Shown one piece after another: positions 8,528 through 17,741 of a stretch of DNA of 45,386 bases. Source of the DNA: Odoribacter sp. (lineage in GTDB: Bacteria; Bacteroidota; Bacteroidia; Bacteroidales; Marinifilaceae); NCBI GenBank assembly GCA_020024465.1, contig JAHHTT010000014.1:1-45386 (forward strand). Direction: 5' to 3'. A model generated the notes under the pieces. That model saw nothing but the letters and a program-made list of their open reading frames with translations, had not been told where the DNA came from and ran no database searches. The position numbers were made by a program, and so were the translations under genes. Positions within the stretch are counted from its first letter, which is position 1; every line of letters starts with the position of its first letter.

Positions 8528-11500
8528 TAAGATTTTTCCTACAACGTCCTATAGCCGTCCTGATGACTGCCATTGCCTTTATCGTGTTGGGCAGCGTGGC
8601 GGCGTTCCGGCTGCCGGTGTCGCTGATGCCGGATATCGATATTCCGGAAATCAGTATCCATTATACGCGGGATGATGCTTCCGTGAGCGAGGTGGAGAAT
8701 ACCATCACCGGGAATCTCCGCAGCCAGCTGCAGCAGATTCCCCATCTGGCATCGATAGAGTCGGAGTCCCGCGACGGTAGCGGAAGTATCCGGATGAAGT
8801 TTGACTACGGTACTTCGATTGATTATGCTTTTATAGAAGCGAACCAGAAAGTGGATGCCGCCATGAATTATCTGCCGCAGGATATGCAGCGGCCTGTGAT
8901 TATCAAGGCGTCCACTTCGGATATTCCGGTGTTCTATATCCAGCTGACACTGAACAGCGCTTCGTCGGAAAACCGGTTTCTGGAGTTTTGCGAGTTTACG
9001 GAGGCGGTGTTGAAGAAACGGCTGGAACAGTTGCCGGACGTGGCGATGGTGGATATCAGCGGGAATTATCAGCCGGAAATGTATATCCTGCCGGATGCGG
9101 CAAAGTTGCGGAGCCTCAATATAACGCAGGAGCAGTTGCGGAACGCCATAGACAAGAACAACCGCATTGCCGGGAGTCTCAGTATCCGTGACGGGTATTA
9201 CCAATATAGCGTGAAGTTTGTCAGCCAGCTGATGTCTGTCGAAGAGGTGGAGGATATCTATCTCAACATCGAAGGACGTCTGATCCGGTTGCGTGACATT
9301 GCCGAGGTGGGTATCCGCCCGCGTGACAAACGGGGCCTTTTCCTGCATGGCGAACATCAGGCTTTGAGTCTGGCTGTCATAAAACAGTCGGATGCCAGGA
9401 TGTCGGATATGAAAGAGAAGGTGTCGGAAATGCTGGAGAATTTCAGAAAGGAGTATCCGGATGTCGAATTTGAGGTGTCCCGGGACCAGGCTTCGCTGCT
9501 GAACTATACCATCAGCAATCTTTCGCAGAGTCTGGCATGGGGAATTGTACTGGCAGTGCTGGTGATGCTGTTTTTCCTGAAGGATTTGCGGGCAGCCATG
9601 ATTATTGCCTTGAGTATTCCCGTATCGACCGTCATTACCGTACTGTTTTTCCAGTTGTTGGGGCTTTCCATCAATACGATATCGTTGGCAGGCTTGATTA
9701 TCGGCGTCGGGATGATGGTGGACAATTCGATTATCGTGATTGACAATATCAGCCAATACCGGGAGCGAGGATATGCGCTGTTTGATGCCTGCAGCCTCGG
9801 TACGGTGGAAATTATCCGTCCACTGCTTTCTTCGGTGCTGACTACCTGTGCCGTGTTTATTCCGTTGATATTTTTGGGCGGTATTGCCGGTGCGCTGTTT
9901 TATGATCAGGCGCTGGCGGTCTCTGTCGGGCTTTTTGTATCGCTGGCGGTCTCCATCAGTATTGTGCCGGTCATCTACCATCTGCTGTTCAGGCATGCCC
10001 GTACTTCCGGTGTCAACCGGCTGGTTGAAAAGATCAGTCTGAAACATCTGGAAGAATATTATACTGCCGGCTACCGTTTTGTATTCCACCACCGCCGTCG
10101 GGCTATATTGATTGTTGCCGGCATTATGGTGTTGGGAATCTGTTCGGTTTTCTATATCCGTCTGGAACAGATGCCGCCTTTGGAGATTGACGAGATGCTT
10201 GTAAAGGTGGATTGGAACAGCAGCCTTCATATCGATGAGAACCGCCGGCGGGCAGACGGGATTATCCGCCGTTTCCAGGATGATTGTGAGGAAATCAGCT
10301 GTTTTGTCGGGGAAAAACAGTTTTTTCTGAATCGGGAGGATAATCTGAATCCGAACGAGGCGGAGTTCTATATCCGTACGGAGGATAACGGGAGTCTGAA
10401 ACGGCTGTTGGAGAAGTTGCGGGAGTATGTCCGTGAAGAGTATCCGGAAGCCCGTCTGGAGACAGAGAAGGTGAAGAATCTGTTTGAGCAGATGTTTGAG
10501 GAGGAGACGGCTCCGCTGATTGCGAACCTGACCGGAGCGCAGAGACGGGAAATGTTATCGGTGGACAGTGTCAATCGGTTTGTCAGGGAGCTGAACCGGA
10601 AAATGCCGGGACTTCATCTGAATCCGGTGGCTACGGTGGAGAGGATTGCCTTGCGGTTGCGTCCGGAGCGTCTGGCGCTTTATCACGTGGATCGGAATGC
10701 CGTTATTTATGAACTGGAAAAAAATATCAGTAAAAACAATATCGGTAAACTGAATACCGGCAGCCGGTATATTCCGATTGTCATTACAGAGACGGAGCAG
10801 ACCTTGCGGGAAGTGCTTGCCCGTACCCAGATCATGACGAAGGATGGCAAGAATTATATTCCGGCAGAATCGTTGGTAGAGGTGACGGAGTCCTGCGATT
10901 ATAAGCAGATTGTCGGCAAGAAAGAGGGGGTGGTTGTGCCGTTGGATATCTATGAGCCGGGAGATACGGAACAGACGATGGAACAGATACGCCGGGAAGC
11001 CCGGGAGAATGGAATGGACGTTCATTTTGAGGGGGCATTGTTTTCGGGACAGCAGACGCTTGGGGAGATGAGTCTGATTATCGTTATTGCGGTGCTGATG
11101 CTCTATTTCATTTTGGCAGCCCAGTTTGAATCGCTGACTTTGCCGCTGATTATTTTGATTGAGATACCGGTGGATATCGCTTTTGCCCTTCTTACGTTGT
11201 GGGTGTGCGGTATTTCCATCAATCTGATGTCCATGATAGGAATCATTGTCATGTCCGGTATTATTATCAATGACTCTATTCTGAAGATAGATACCATTAT
11301 CCGCCTGGAGCGGGAGGGGTATCCTTTGTTGGATGCCATACATGAAGGCGGGGTACGCAGGCTGAAACCGATATTGATGACCAGTCTTACGAGTATTATT
11401 GCGATGGTTCCTTTGTTATGGGGCGGAGATATGGGATCTCAGTTGCAGCGTCCGCTGGCGGTGGCGATGATCAGTGGGATGGGATTCGGTACTTTGGTGA

Positions 11501-11559
11501 GTCTTTATATTGTTCCGTTGTGTTATTATTATCTGCATCGGATGAGAATTTTTTTTTGA
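8524..11559 (+). CDS. RND multidrug/efflux permease, AcrB/MdtC superfamily (second of two)
   Basis: 1011 residues, complete RND permease that diverges from the upstream one. It begins with the canonical FLQRPIAVLM amphipathic start and the first helix ending near RLPVSLMPDID. TM4 carries M-M-V-D-N-S-I-I-V with Asp400 and Asn401. The TM10 equivalent reads G-I-I-I-N-D-S-I-L (Asn916-Asp917) where AcrB has Ala-Lys-Asn. The start codon overlaps the stop of the first permease, so the two are coupled. With the adaptor this gives an adaptor plus two permeases; the outer-membrane partner must be encoded elsewhere. Substrate unknown. It is the last gene of the tight run that starts at lepB; a promoter for mfd follows. 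Confidence 0.93.
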   Translation: MIRFFLQRPIAVLMTAIAFIVLGSVAAFRLPVSLMPDIDIPEISIHYTRDDASVSEVENTITGNLRSQLQQIPHLASIESESRDGSGSIRMKFDYGTSIDYAFIEANQKVDAAMNYLPQDMQRPVIIKASTSDIPVFYIQLTLNSASSENRFLEFCEFTEAVLKKRLEQLPDVAMVDISGNYQPEMYILPDAAKLRSLNITQEQLRNAIDKNNRIAGSLSIRDGYYQYSVKFVSQLMSVEEVEDIYLNIEGRLIRLRDIAEVGIRPRDKRGLFLHGEHQALSLAVIKQSDARMSDMKEKVSEMLENFRKEYPDVEFEVSRDQASLLNYTISNLSQSLAWGIVLAVLVMLFFLKDLRAAMIIALSIPVSTVITVLFFQLLGLSINTISLAGLIIGVGMMVDNSIIVIDNISQYRERGYALFDACSLGTVEIIRPLLSSVLTTCAVFIPLIFLGGIAGALFYDQALAVSVGLFVSLAVSISIVPVIYHLLFRHARTSGVNRLVEKISLKHLEEYYTAGYRFVFHHRRRAILIVAGIMVLGICSVFYIRLEQMPPLEIDEMLVKVDWNSSLHIDENRRRADGIIRRFQDDCEEISCFVGEKQFFLNREDNLNPNEAEFYIRTEDNGSLKRLLEKLREYVREEYPEARLETEKVKNLFEQMFEEETAPLIANLTGAQRREMLSVDSVNRFVRELNRKMPGLHLNPVATVERIALRLRPERLALYHVDRNAVIYELEKNISKNNIGKLNTGSRYIPIVITETEQTLREVLARTQIMTKDGKNYIPAESLVEVTESCDYKQIVGKKEGVVVPLDIYEPGDTEQTMEQIRREARENGMDVHFEGALFSGQQTLGEMSLIIVIAVLMLYFILAAQFESLTLPLIILIEIPVDIAFALLTLWVCGISINLMSMIGIIVMSGIIINDSILKIDTIIRLEREGYPLLDAIHEGGVRRLKPILMTSLTSIIAMVPLLWGGDMGSQLQRPLAVAMISGMGFGTLVSLYIVPLCYYYLHRMRIFF

Positions 11560-11603
11560 GTTAAGATTGATAATGTTTTGTGGTATACCGGTATGTTGAA
11601 TTT

Positions 11604-11634
11604 TTTGTTTTCCGGAGGAAATGACTTACTTTTG
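11604..11634 (+). promoter_or_regulatory. Bacteroidota-type promoter of mfd
   Basis: TTTG at 11604-11607, a 19-base spacer, and TACTTTTG at 11627-11634 match the Bacteroidota sigma-ABfr consensus (TTTG-N19-TAnnTTTG). Transcription would start about 7 bases downstream, only some 15 bases before the proposed TTG start of mfd. Confidence 0.75.
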
Positions 11635-11655
11635 CGGAGATATTAAATATTAAGT

Positions 11656-14600
11656 TTGAATACTTTGAATACAAAGGATTTATTGCAAAAATATTTGTCG
11701 TCAAAGGTAATAGAATGTCTGACGGCAAAATTGACAGCAACAGGCGATAGAAAGCTTAAATTGATGGAGAATGCGGGGTCAGTTACTCCGCTGTTGATCG
11801 GCGCTATGAGGGAAAGCAATCCCAGGATGCGGGTGGTTGTGTTGGAAGATCGGGAGGAGGCTGCTTATTTTTATAATGATTTGGTTACCTTCACGGATGA
11901 GAAGAGGGTGGCATTCCTGCCTTCGTCTTATCGGAGGTTGATTAAAGAGGAGGAAAAGGATAATGATTCAGTGTTGGTGAGAACGGAAGTGCTGAATAAT
12001 ATCAGCAATGGCATAGTAGATACGCTGGTTACTTTTCCAGAGGCTTTGGTTGAACGAGTGGTTGATAAGAAGAAGTTAGGTGAGATGTCGATGATGGTGA
12101 CGCGAGGCGATAAGATTTCTATGTCTTTTGTTGAGAATCTTTTGGTGGAATATGGATTTGAACGGAATGATTTTGTTTATGAACCGGGGCAGTATTCAAT
12201 TCGGGGCAGTATTGTGGATGTCTATTCGTTTGCAGAGGAGTTGCCGGCACGAATAGATTTTTTTGGAGATGAGGTGGATTCTATCCGTTTTTTTGATGTG
12301 GAAACACAGTTGTCCGACCGGAAGGCGGAGCAATTGTCGATTGTGCCGGATTTGAGCGGTCATACCGAAAGTGATGATTTTAAATATACGGATTTGTTCA
12401 CCTATTTTGCAGATAAGCCGGAGTGGTGGGTGAAGAATGGGATGTTTCTGTATGATAAGGTGAGGACATTATATGAAGAAGTGGGAAATAAGCTGGTAGG
12501 TAATGCAGAAGATTTGTTGAAATATATGGAGAAATGTCCCGTGGTGGAATGGGGGCCTGATTTGTATTTTAGAGGGGCGTCCATTGAAGTGGGGTGTGAA
12601 GTGCAACCTCCTACGAACAAGCATTTTGATTTGTTGGCAGAGACTTTGCAGTCACGCAAAGCTAATGGCTATGAGCTTTATATCTGTTCTGCTAATGAGA
12701 TGCAGATTCAGCGTATCCGGGATATTTTTCGGGATAAAGGTTATAAGATTGATTTTGAATGGGTAGAAGGTGTATTGCATGAAGGATTTTCGGATGCGAA
12801 AGAAAAGTTATGTATATATACGGAACATCAGATTTTCGATCGTTACCATAAGTATAAATTGCAGACCACCCGTTTGCGTCAAGGGCGTGAGTCAATAACA
12901 TTGAGTGAGTTGCAGAATTTGCATCCAGGTGATTATGTGGTACATATCGATCATGGAATCGGGCGGTTTGGAGGGTTGGTGAAATTGACTAATGACGGTA
13001 AGGAACAGGAGGCCATTCGTTTGGTGTATAAGAATAATTCGGAGTTGTATGTCGGGTTGCATTCTTTGCATAAAATTTCAAAATATAAAGGAAAGGATGG
13101 TGTGCCTCCGACAGTGAACAAGCTGGGGGGAGAGGCGTGGAACAAATTGAAACAGAAGACAAAATCACGGGTAAAAGATATCGCACGGGAATTGATCGCA
13201 TTGTATGCCCGACGGAAGAAGGAACCGGCTTTTGCCTTTTCTAAAGATAGTTATTTACAGGAAGAGATGGAAGTGTCATTTATGTATGATGAGACACCGG
13301 ATCAAATGAAGGCTATAAATGCAGTGAAAGCGGATATGGAACAACCGCAGGTAATGGACCGTCTGGTGTGTGGGGATGTGGGGTTTGGTAAGACGGAAGT
13401 TGCTATCCGTGCGGCTTTTAAAGCTGTAGCAGACAATAAGCAGGTGGCTGTGTTGGTACCTACGACGGTATTGGCTTATCAGCACTATGTTACGTTTTCA
13501 AAGCGTTTGGAGGGGATGCCATGTCGTGTGGAGTATGTTAGCCGGATGAAGAAAAGCGGAGATATCAAGAAGGTGTTAAAGGATCTGAAGGAAGGAAAGG
13601 TGGATATTATTATAGGGACACACCGTTTGACGAGCAGGGATGTGGAATTTAGAGATTTGGGGCTGTTGGTTATTGATGAGGAACAAAAGTTCGGGGTGGG
13701 TGTGAAGGAGAAGTTGAAGCAGATGAAGTTAAATGTGGATACTTTGACTTTGACGGCAACGCCAATTCCACGTACATTGCAGTTTTCGTTGATGGGAGCT
13801 CGAGATATGTCGATTATCCGGACTCCGCCACCTAACAGGTATCCGATTGTGACAGAGTTGCATCGGTTTGATGAGCAACTGATCAAGGAAGTGGTCATGT
13901 ATGAGATGTCACGTGGAGGACAGGTGTTTTTTATTCATAACCGAGTGGAAACGATACGCGATATTCAGGGAATGTTGCAGAGAATTGTGCCGGAAGTTAA
14001 GAGCTGTGTTGCTCATGGACAGATGACAGGAGAGGAATTGGAGAAGGTGATGCACGATTTTGTGAGAGGAGATTATGATGTGTTGATAGCTACGACGATT
14101 ATTGAGTCGGGGTTAGATATTCCGAACGCAAATACAATGATTATCAATCAGGCACAGAATTACGGATTGAGCGATTTACATCAGTTGAGAGGTCGTGTGG
14201 GACGTTCGAACAAAAAAGCATTCTGTTATTTGCTGACTCCACCTTTGGATATGGTAAATCCGGAAGCTCGGAGACGATTAAAGGCGATTGAAGATTTCAG
14301 CGGATTGGGTAGCGGTTTTAATATTGCTATGCAAGATTTGGATATTCGGGGTGCTGGAAATATTCTGGGAGCAGAACAATCGGGTTTTATTGCAGAAATC
14401 GGGTATGAAACTTACCAACGTATTTTGAACGAGGCTTTATTGGAGTTAAAGGATGAAGAATTTCCGGAACTGGTAGCTGTTCATGGTGATAGTGAGCGGA
14501 TGTTTGTGGCGGATTGTGTGGTAGAATCGGATTTTGAGGTACTGATACCAGATTCATATGTGGAAAATGTAAGTGAACGTATCCGTTTGTATCGCACATT

Positions 14601-14967
14601 GGATAATATTCCGGATGAGAAGGGGTTGGAGGAGTTTGCTCGTGAATTGTCAGATCGTTTTGGCGAATTGCCGCAACAGGTGCTGGGATTGATGGATATC
14701 GTGCGTGTAAGAAGATGGTGTATGTCTTTGGGGGTAGAGCGGTTGTTGGCAAAAAACGGTAAAATGACCATGTATTTTGTGAGTGATCAGTTATCTCCTT
14801 TTTATAAATCAGATGTATTTGCAAATATTTTGAAATTTGTGCAGCAACAAACCGTAGCTTGTAGTTTTTGTGAGAAAAATGGTAAATTGTCACTTCTATT
14901 TACGGATGTAAAGGATGAAAGCCGAATGGCTGAAATTGTCAAAAAGATGTGTATATGCGGAGTATAA
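11656..14967 (+). CDS. mfd: Transcription-repair coupling factor (ATP-dependent translocase)
   Basis: 1103-residue DNA translocase that removes stalled RNA polymerase and recruits UvrA. Domains in order: UvrB-homology region (about 1-350), RNA-polymerase-interacting domain (GDYVVHIDHGIGRFGG, about 425-500), and helicase lobes with Walker A GDVGFGKT (573-580) and the DEEQ box (674-677). Then come the TATPIPRTL motif, lobe 2 (ATTIIESGLDIPNAN, QLRGRVGRS) and the C-terminal UvrA-binding domain. The reading frame has no ATG before residue 36 or so. The start is best placed at TTG 11656, which gives the usual family length and sits just after a consensus promoter; TTG 11665 is an alternative. G+C content drops compared with the RND genes. 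Confidence 0.95.
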   Translation: MNTLNTKDLLQKYLSSKVIECLTAKLTATGDRKLKLMENAGSVTPLLIGAMRESNPRMRVVVLEDREEAAYFYNDLVTFTDEKRVAFLPSSYRRLIKEEEKDNDSVLVRTEVLNNISNGIVDTLVTFPEALVERVVDKKKLGEMSMMVTRGDKISMSFVENLLVEYGFERNDFVYEPGQYSIRGSIVDVYSFAEELPARIDFFGDEVDSIRFFDVETQLSDRKAEQLSIVPDLSGHTESDDFKYTDLFTYFADKPEWWVKNGMFLYDKVRTLYEEVGNKLVGNAEDLLKYMEKCPVVEWGPDLYFRGASIEVGCEVQPPTNKHFDLLAETLQSRKANGYELYICSANEMQIQRIRDIFRDKGYKIDFEWVEGVLHEGFSDAKEKLCIYTEHQIFDRYHKYKLQTTRLRQGRESITLSELQNLHPGDYVVHIDHGIGRFGGLVKLTNDGKEQEAIRLVYKNNSELYVGLHSLHKISKYKGKDGVPPTVNKLGGEAWNKLKQKTKSRVKDIARELIALYARRKKEPAFAFSKDSYLQEEMEVSFMYDETPDQMKAINAVKADMEQPQVMDRLVCGDVGFGKTEVAIRAAFKAVADNKQVAVLVPTTVLAYQHYVTFSKRLEGMPCRVEYVSRMKKSGDIKKVLKDLKEGKVDIIIGTHRLTSRDVEFRDLGLLVIDEEQKFGVGVKEKLKQMKLNVDTLTLTATPIPRTLQFSLMGARDMSIIRTPPPNRYPIVTELHRFDEQLIKEVVMYEMSRGGQVFFIHNRVETIRDIQGMLQRIVPEVKSCVAHGQMTGEELEKVMHDFVRGDYDVLIATTIIESGLDIPNANTMIINQAQNYGLSDLHQLRGRVGRSNKKAFCYLLTPPLDMVNPEARRRLKAIEDFSGLGSGFNIAMQDLDIRGAGNILGAEQSGFIAEIGYETYQRILNEALLELKDEEFPELVAVHGDSERMFVADCVVESDFEVLIPDSYVENVSERIRLYRTLDNIPDEKGLEEFARELSDRFGELPQQVLGLMDIVRVRRWCMSLGVERLLAKNGKMTMYFVSDQLSPFYKSDVFANILKFVQQQTVACSFCEKNGKLSLLFTDVKDESRMAEIVKKMCICGV

Positions 14968-14992
14968 TCTGGAAATAAAAGAATAGAATATT

Positions 14993-15721
14993 ATGAATTT
15001 GGTAATAGATGTGGGGAATACCCGTATAAAATACGCTTTTTTTAGAGACAATCAGTTAGTGGAGGCGAAATATTGTGTGGACGGTTTGTCGGAGAGTATC
15101 GGAAAATATCGGAGGATGGGAGAATGTGTGAATTTGTTGTTGTCGGGAAGTGGAAAGATTTCTGATGATTTGCGGGAAATGTTGAAAGAATCTGTCGACT
15201 GGTCGATAGAGACTTCGAATCTGATGCCTTTGCCGTTGAAAATCGGTTATGCTACGCCCGAAACTTTGGGATTTGACAGAATTGCGATTTGTACGGGAGC
15301 AATGGTGAAATTTCCTGCCCGTCCGTTGTTGGTCATTGATTCCGGGACTTGTATTACTTTTAATTATATTGATGCGGAGGGTACTTTTTTAGGCGGAAAT
15401 ATATCGCCCGGTGTGGATATACGTTTTCAGAGTTTGCAATATTTTACTGCAAAATTACCTTTGGTAGCGCCTTCTTTTGATTATGGCAAGATGGGGCAAA
15501 CGACAGAAGAGGCTATTCGGAATGGTGTTATGAATGGCATGCTTTTTGAAGTAAAAAATTATATACATGAGTTCATGGAAACGTTTAAAAGTGGACGAGT
15601 GATTGTGACCGGTGGCAATAGTGTTTTTCTAGAGAAAAAGCTAACGAACGAAGTTGAGTTTTGTAGTGTATTGGGTTTTATAGGGTTAAATGAGATATTG
15701 ATGTTTGCTAAAAAAATATAA
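14993..15721 (+). CDS. coaX: Type III pantothenate kinase
   Basis: 242 residues, the normal length for CoaX, which phosphorylates pantothenate in the first step of coenzyme A synthesis in the cytoplasm. The ASKHA-fold landmarks are visible: D-V-G-N-T-R-I-K phosphate loop near residue 6, the PLKIGYATPETLGFDRI pantothenate region, IDSGTCITF, GGNISPGVDIR, and VTGGNS near the C terminus. It starts 25 bases after mfd and is probably cotranscribed with it. The next gene has its own promoter. Confidence 0.95.
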   Translation: MNLVIDVGNTRIKYAFFRDNQLVEAKYCVDGLSESIGKYRRMGECVNLLLSGSGKISDDLREMLKESVDWSIETSNLMPLPLKIGYATPETLGFDRIAICTGAMVKFPARPLLVIDSGTCITFNYIDAEGTFLGGNISPGVDIRFQSLQYFTAKLPLVAPSFDYGKMGQTTEEAIRNGVMNGMLFEVKNYIHEFMETFKSGRVIVTGGNSVFLEKKLTNEVEFCSVLGFIGLNEILMFAKKI

Positions 15722-15746
15722 GCAATCATGAAAAATTATGTGCCTT

Positions 15747-15779
15747 ATTGGCTATTTTAGAAAATTAATGATATTTTTG
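15747..15779 (+). promoter_or_regulatory. Bacteroidota-type promoter of the TPR gene
   Basis: TATTTTTG at 15772-15779 matches TAnnTTTG. ATTG at 15747-15750 lies 21 bases upstream as a partial -33 element. The leader to the ATG at 15826 would be about 40 bases. Confidence 0.55.
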
Positions 15780-15825
15780 CCTTGGATGAATTATAGATAT
15801 ACATACAAAACTTAAAAATAAAGTC

Positions 15826-17151
15826 ATGAAGAAAATTGTTGCTTTAGCATGCGGGGTTTGCTTGATCGGTGGCGCTGCAAAGGCTCAGACAGTACAGTCG
15901 AAATATGGGGTGGATAGTGTGAAAACAATAGAAAGTGCATCTATTTATTCTGAGTTTTTGAAACAGAAGAATTTTAAAGAAGCATTACCGGCATGGAGTT
16001 ATGTTTTTCATAATGCTCCAGCTTTCCAAACGTTGACCTATACTAAAGGTGAGGATTTATTTGTAAGCTTGTATAAGCAGACGAAAGATCGTGCCTATAT
16101 TGATTCTCTAAAGATGGTTTATGATCAATGGGTACAATATAGCTATATTAATCCGCGATTTGGAGAAGGGTATATTTTGGGTAAGAAAGGCGCTACTCTG
16201 ATTCAGTTGGGTGTGGCTGATGATGAAGAACTGAAAGAAGCATACGGTTATTTGAGCAAATCGTTCGAAATGGAGGGAAACAGGAGTCATCCAATTACAG
16301 TTCAGGTATTGTTCTTTGCTGCCGGTGACTTAATGAGGAAAGATTTGGTTAGTCGTGATGAATATATTAATCAGTATATGAAGGTGTCTGATTTTGTTGA
16401 CCGTGCTTTGAAACATGCAAAAAGACCAGAACCTTTTAAGGAAATGAAAAATCGTATCGATGGTATGTTTTTTAGTTCTGGAGCTGCAGATTGTGAGACT
16501 TTGAACCGTTTGTTGACTGAGAAGTATAATGCTGCTCCGGAAGATGTGGAAAATATCAGATCTGTAGTTAGTTTATTGCGTCGAAATGAATGTGAGCATT
16601 TGGCATTATACACAACTGTGGCGGAACAGTTGTATAAGTTGGAACCTTCTGCGGAGGCAGCCTATAGTTTAGCTATTATGTTTATGAAACGCCAGGATTG
16701 GGACAAAGCTGATAATTATCTGCAAGAGGCTATTTCTAAAGTGGGTAATGATGAGATGTCAAAAGGAGATTATTGTATGAGATTGGCTCAATTGAAACTT
16801 GCTAAAAAACAATTTGCTGAAGCAAAACGTGCAGCTTTGTCTGCTATCGAATGCAATCCTAAGAATGGTGCTGCTTATATTTTGATAGGTAAAGCATATG
16901 CCGCTTATGCAAATAATTATGGGGAAGATGCTTTTGATCATGCATCCGTATTCTGGGCAGCTGTTGATAAATTTAATAAAGCGAAACAAGTAGACCCGAG
17001 CGTTGCAGAAGAAGTGAATAAATTAATCTCTTCTTATACTCCACATTTTCCTAATAAGGATGAAGCTTTTTTTAGGAGTGTAACTGAAGGTGCGAGTGTG
17101 AAAATCGGAGACTGGATTAATGAATCAACGACTGCTCGTTTCTCGAAATAG
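15826..17151 (+). CDS. Exported tetratricopeptide-repeat protein
   Basis: 441 residues with a standard Sec signal peptide (K-K, hydrophobic core, cleavage probably after A-K-A before Gln21). The body is almost wholly helical, with TPR-like pairs most evident from about residue 250 to 390, for example AAYSLAIMFMKRQDWDKADNYLQEA and NPKNGAAYILIGKAYAAY. It is expected to be periplasmic or outer-membrane associated and to act as a protein-interaction scaffold. Its position between coaX and lptC resembles an arrangement common in Bacteroidales, but no specific function is known to me. Confidence 0.8.
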   Translation: MKKIVALACGVCLIGGAAKAQTVQSKYGVDSVKTIESASIYSEFLKQKNFKEALPAWSYVFHNAPAFQTLTYTKGEDLFVSLYKQTKDRAYIDSLKMVYDQWVQYSYINPRFGEGYILGKKGATLIQLGVADDEELKEAYGYLSKSFEMEGNRSHPITVQVLFFAAGDLMRKDLVSRDEYINQYMKVSDFVDRALKHAKRPEPFKEMKNRIDGMFFSSGAADCETLNRLLTEKYNAAPEDVENIRSVVSLLRRNECEHLALYTTVAEQLYKLEPSAEAAYSLAIMFMKRQDWDKADNYLQEAISKVGNDEMSKGDYCMRLAQLKLAKKQFAEAKRAALSAIECNPKNGAAYILIGKAYAAYANNYGEDAFDHASVFWAAVDKFNKAKQVDPSVAEEVNKLISSYTPHFPNKDEAFFRSVTEGASVKIGDWINESTTARFSK

Positions 17152-17162
17152 GATTAAAATAA

Positions 17163-17741
17163 ATGTTATATATTTTTTCGAGTATGATAAATTTTCGAAG
17201 CATTATTGTCTTGTTTGGGACAATAATGCTTTTGTCTTGTAAAAACGATGTGCAGGATGTTAACCGTATTGCGGTCGGTGATATATATCCTGAAATGACA
17301 GGATATGAATTGGAGATGATATATTCGGATTCTGCGCGAATCAAATATAAGGTGATAACTTCTGAATATATCAAAATGACTGAAGGAGAAGAAAAATATG
17401 AGGAGTTTCCTAAGGGGCTTAATGCTATTTCTTATGATAAAGAAGGGAAAGTGATGGGTTCTATCAAATGTAAATATGCTAAAAAATTTGAAGAAAAGAG
17501 TTTATGGGAAGCTAGAAATGAAGTGGTGGTGATTAATGCTGAGGGTAAAAAATTGGAAACAGAGTTGTTGTATTGGGATGTTGAGAAACAAATTATCTAT
17601 TCGGACAGGTATGTGAAGCTGACATCCGGAGAGCAAGTGATTGAAGGACATAAAGGATTTAAATCTGATCAAGATATGAATAATCCGATGTTTTATGGAA
17701 TTACTGGAAAAGTTGAAATTGAAAATAAGAATTCCCAATGA
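17163..17741 (+). CDS. lptC: LPS export ABC transporter periplasmic protein LptC
   Basis: 192 residues with a lipoprotein/anchor signal (T-I-M-L-L-S-C) and a beta-jellyroll LptC-type body. Recognisable stretches are MTGYELEMIYSDSARIKYKV, GSIKCKYAKKFEEKSLWEARNEVVVIN, and TELLYWDVEKQIIYSDRYVKL. It would pass lipopolysaccharide from the LptBFG complex to LptA in the periplasm. The ATG at 17184 is an equally good start and gives a shorter n-region. The stop overlaps the next start (ATGA at 17738-17741), so the two genes are translationally coupled. Confidence 0.85.
   Translation: MLYIFSSMINFRSIIVLFGTIMLLSCKNDVQDVNRIAVGDIYPEMTGYELEMIYSDSARIKYKVITSEYIKMTEGEEKYEEFPKGLNAISYDKEGKVMGSIKCKYAKKFEEKSLWEARNEVVVINAEGKKLETELLYWDVEKQIIYSDRYVKLTSGEQVIEGHKGFKSDQDMNNPMFYGITGKVEIENKNSQ

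Noticed and set aside
8539..10230. 563-codon open frame on the minus strand inside the second RND permease
   Set aside because: His/Gln/Arg-rich, without any fold or signal; it mirrors the G+C-rich codon use of the true plus-strand gene. The same holds for the 373-codon frame at 6059-7180.
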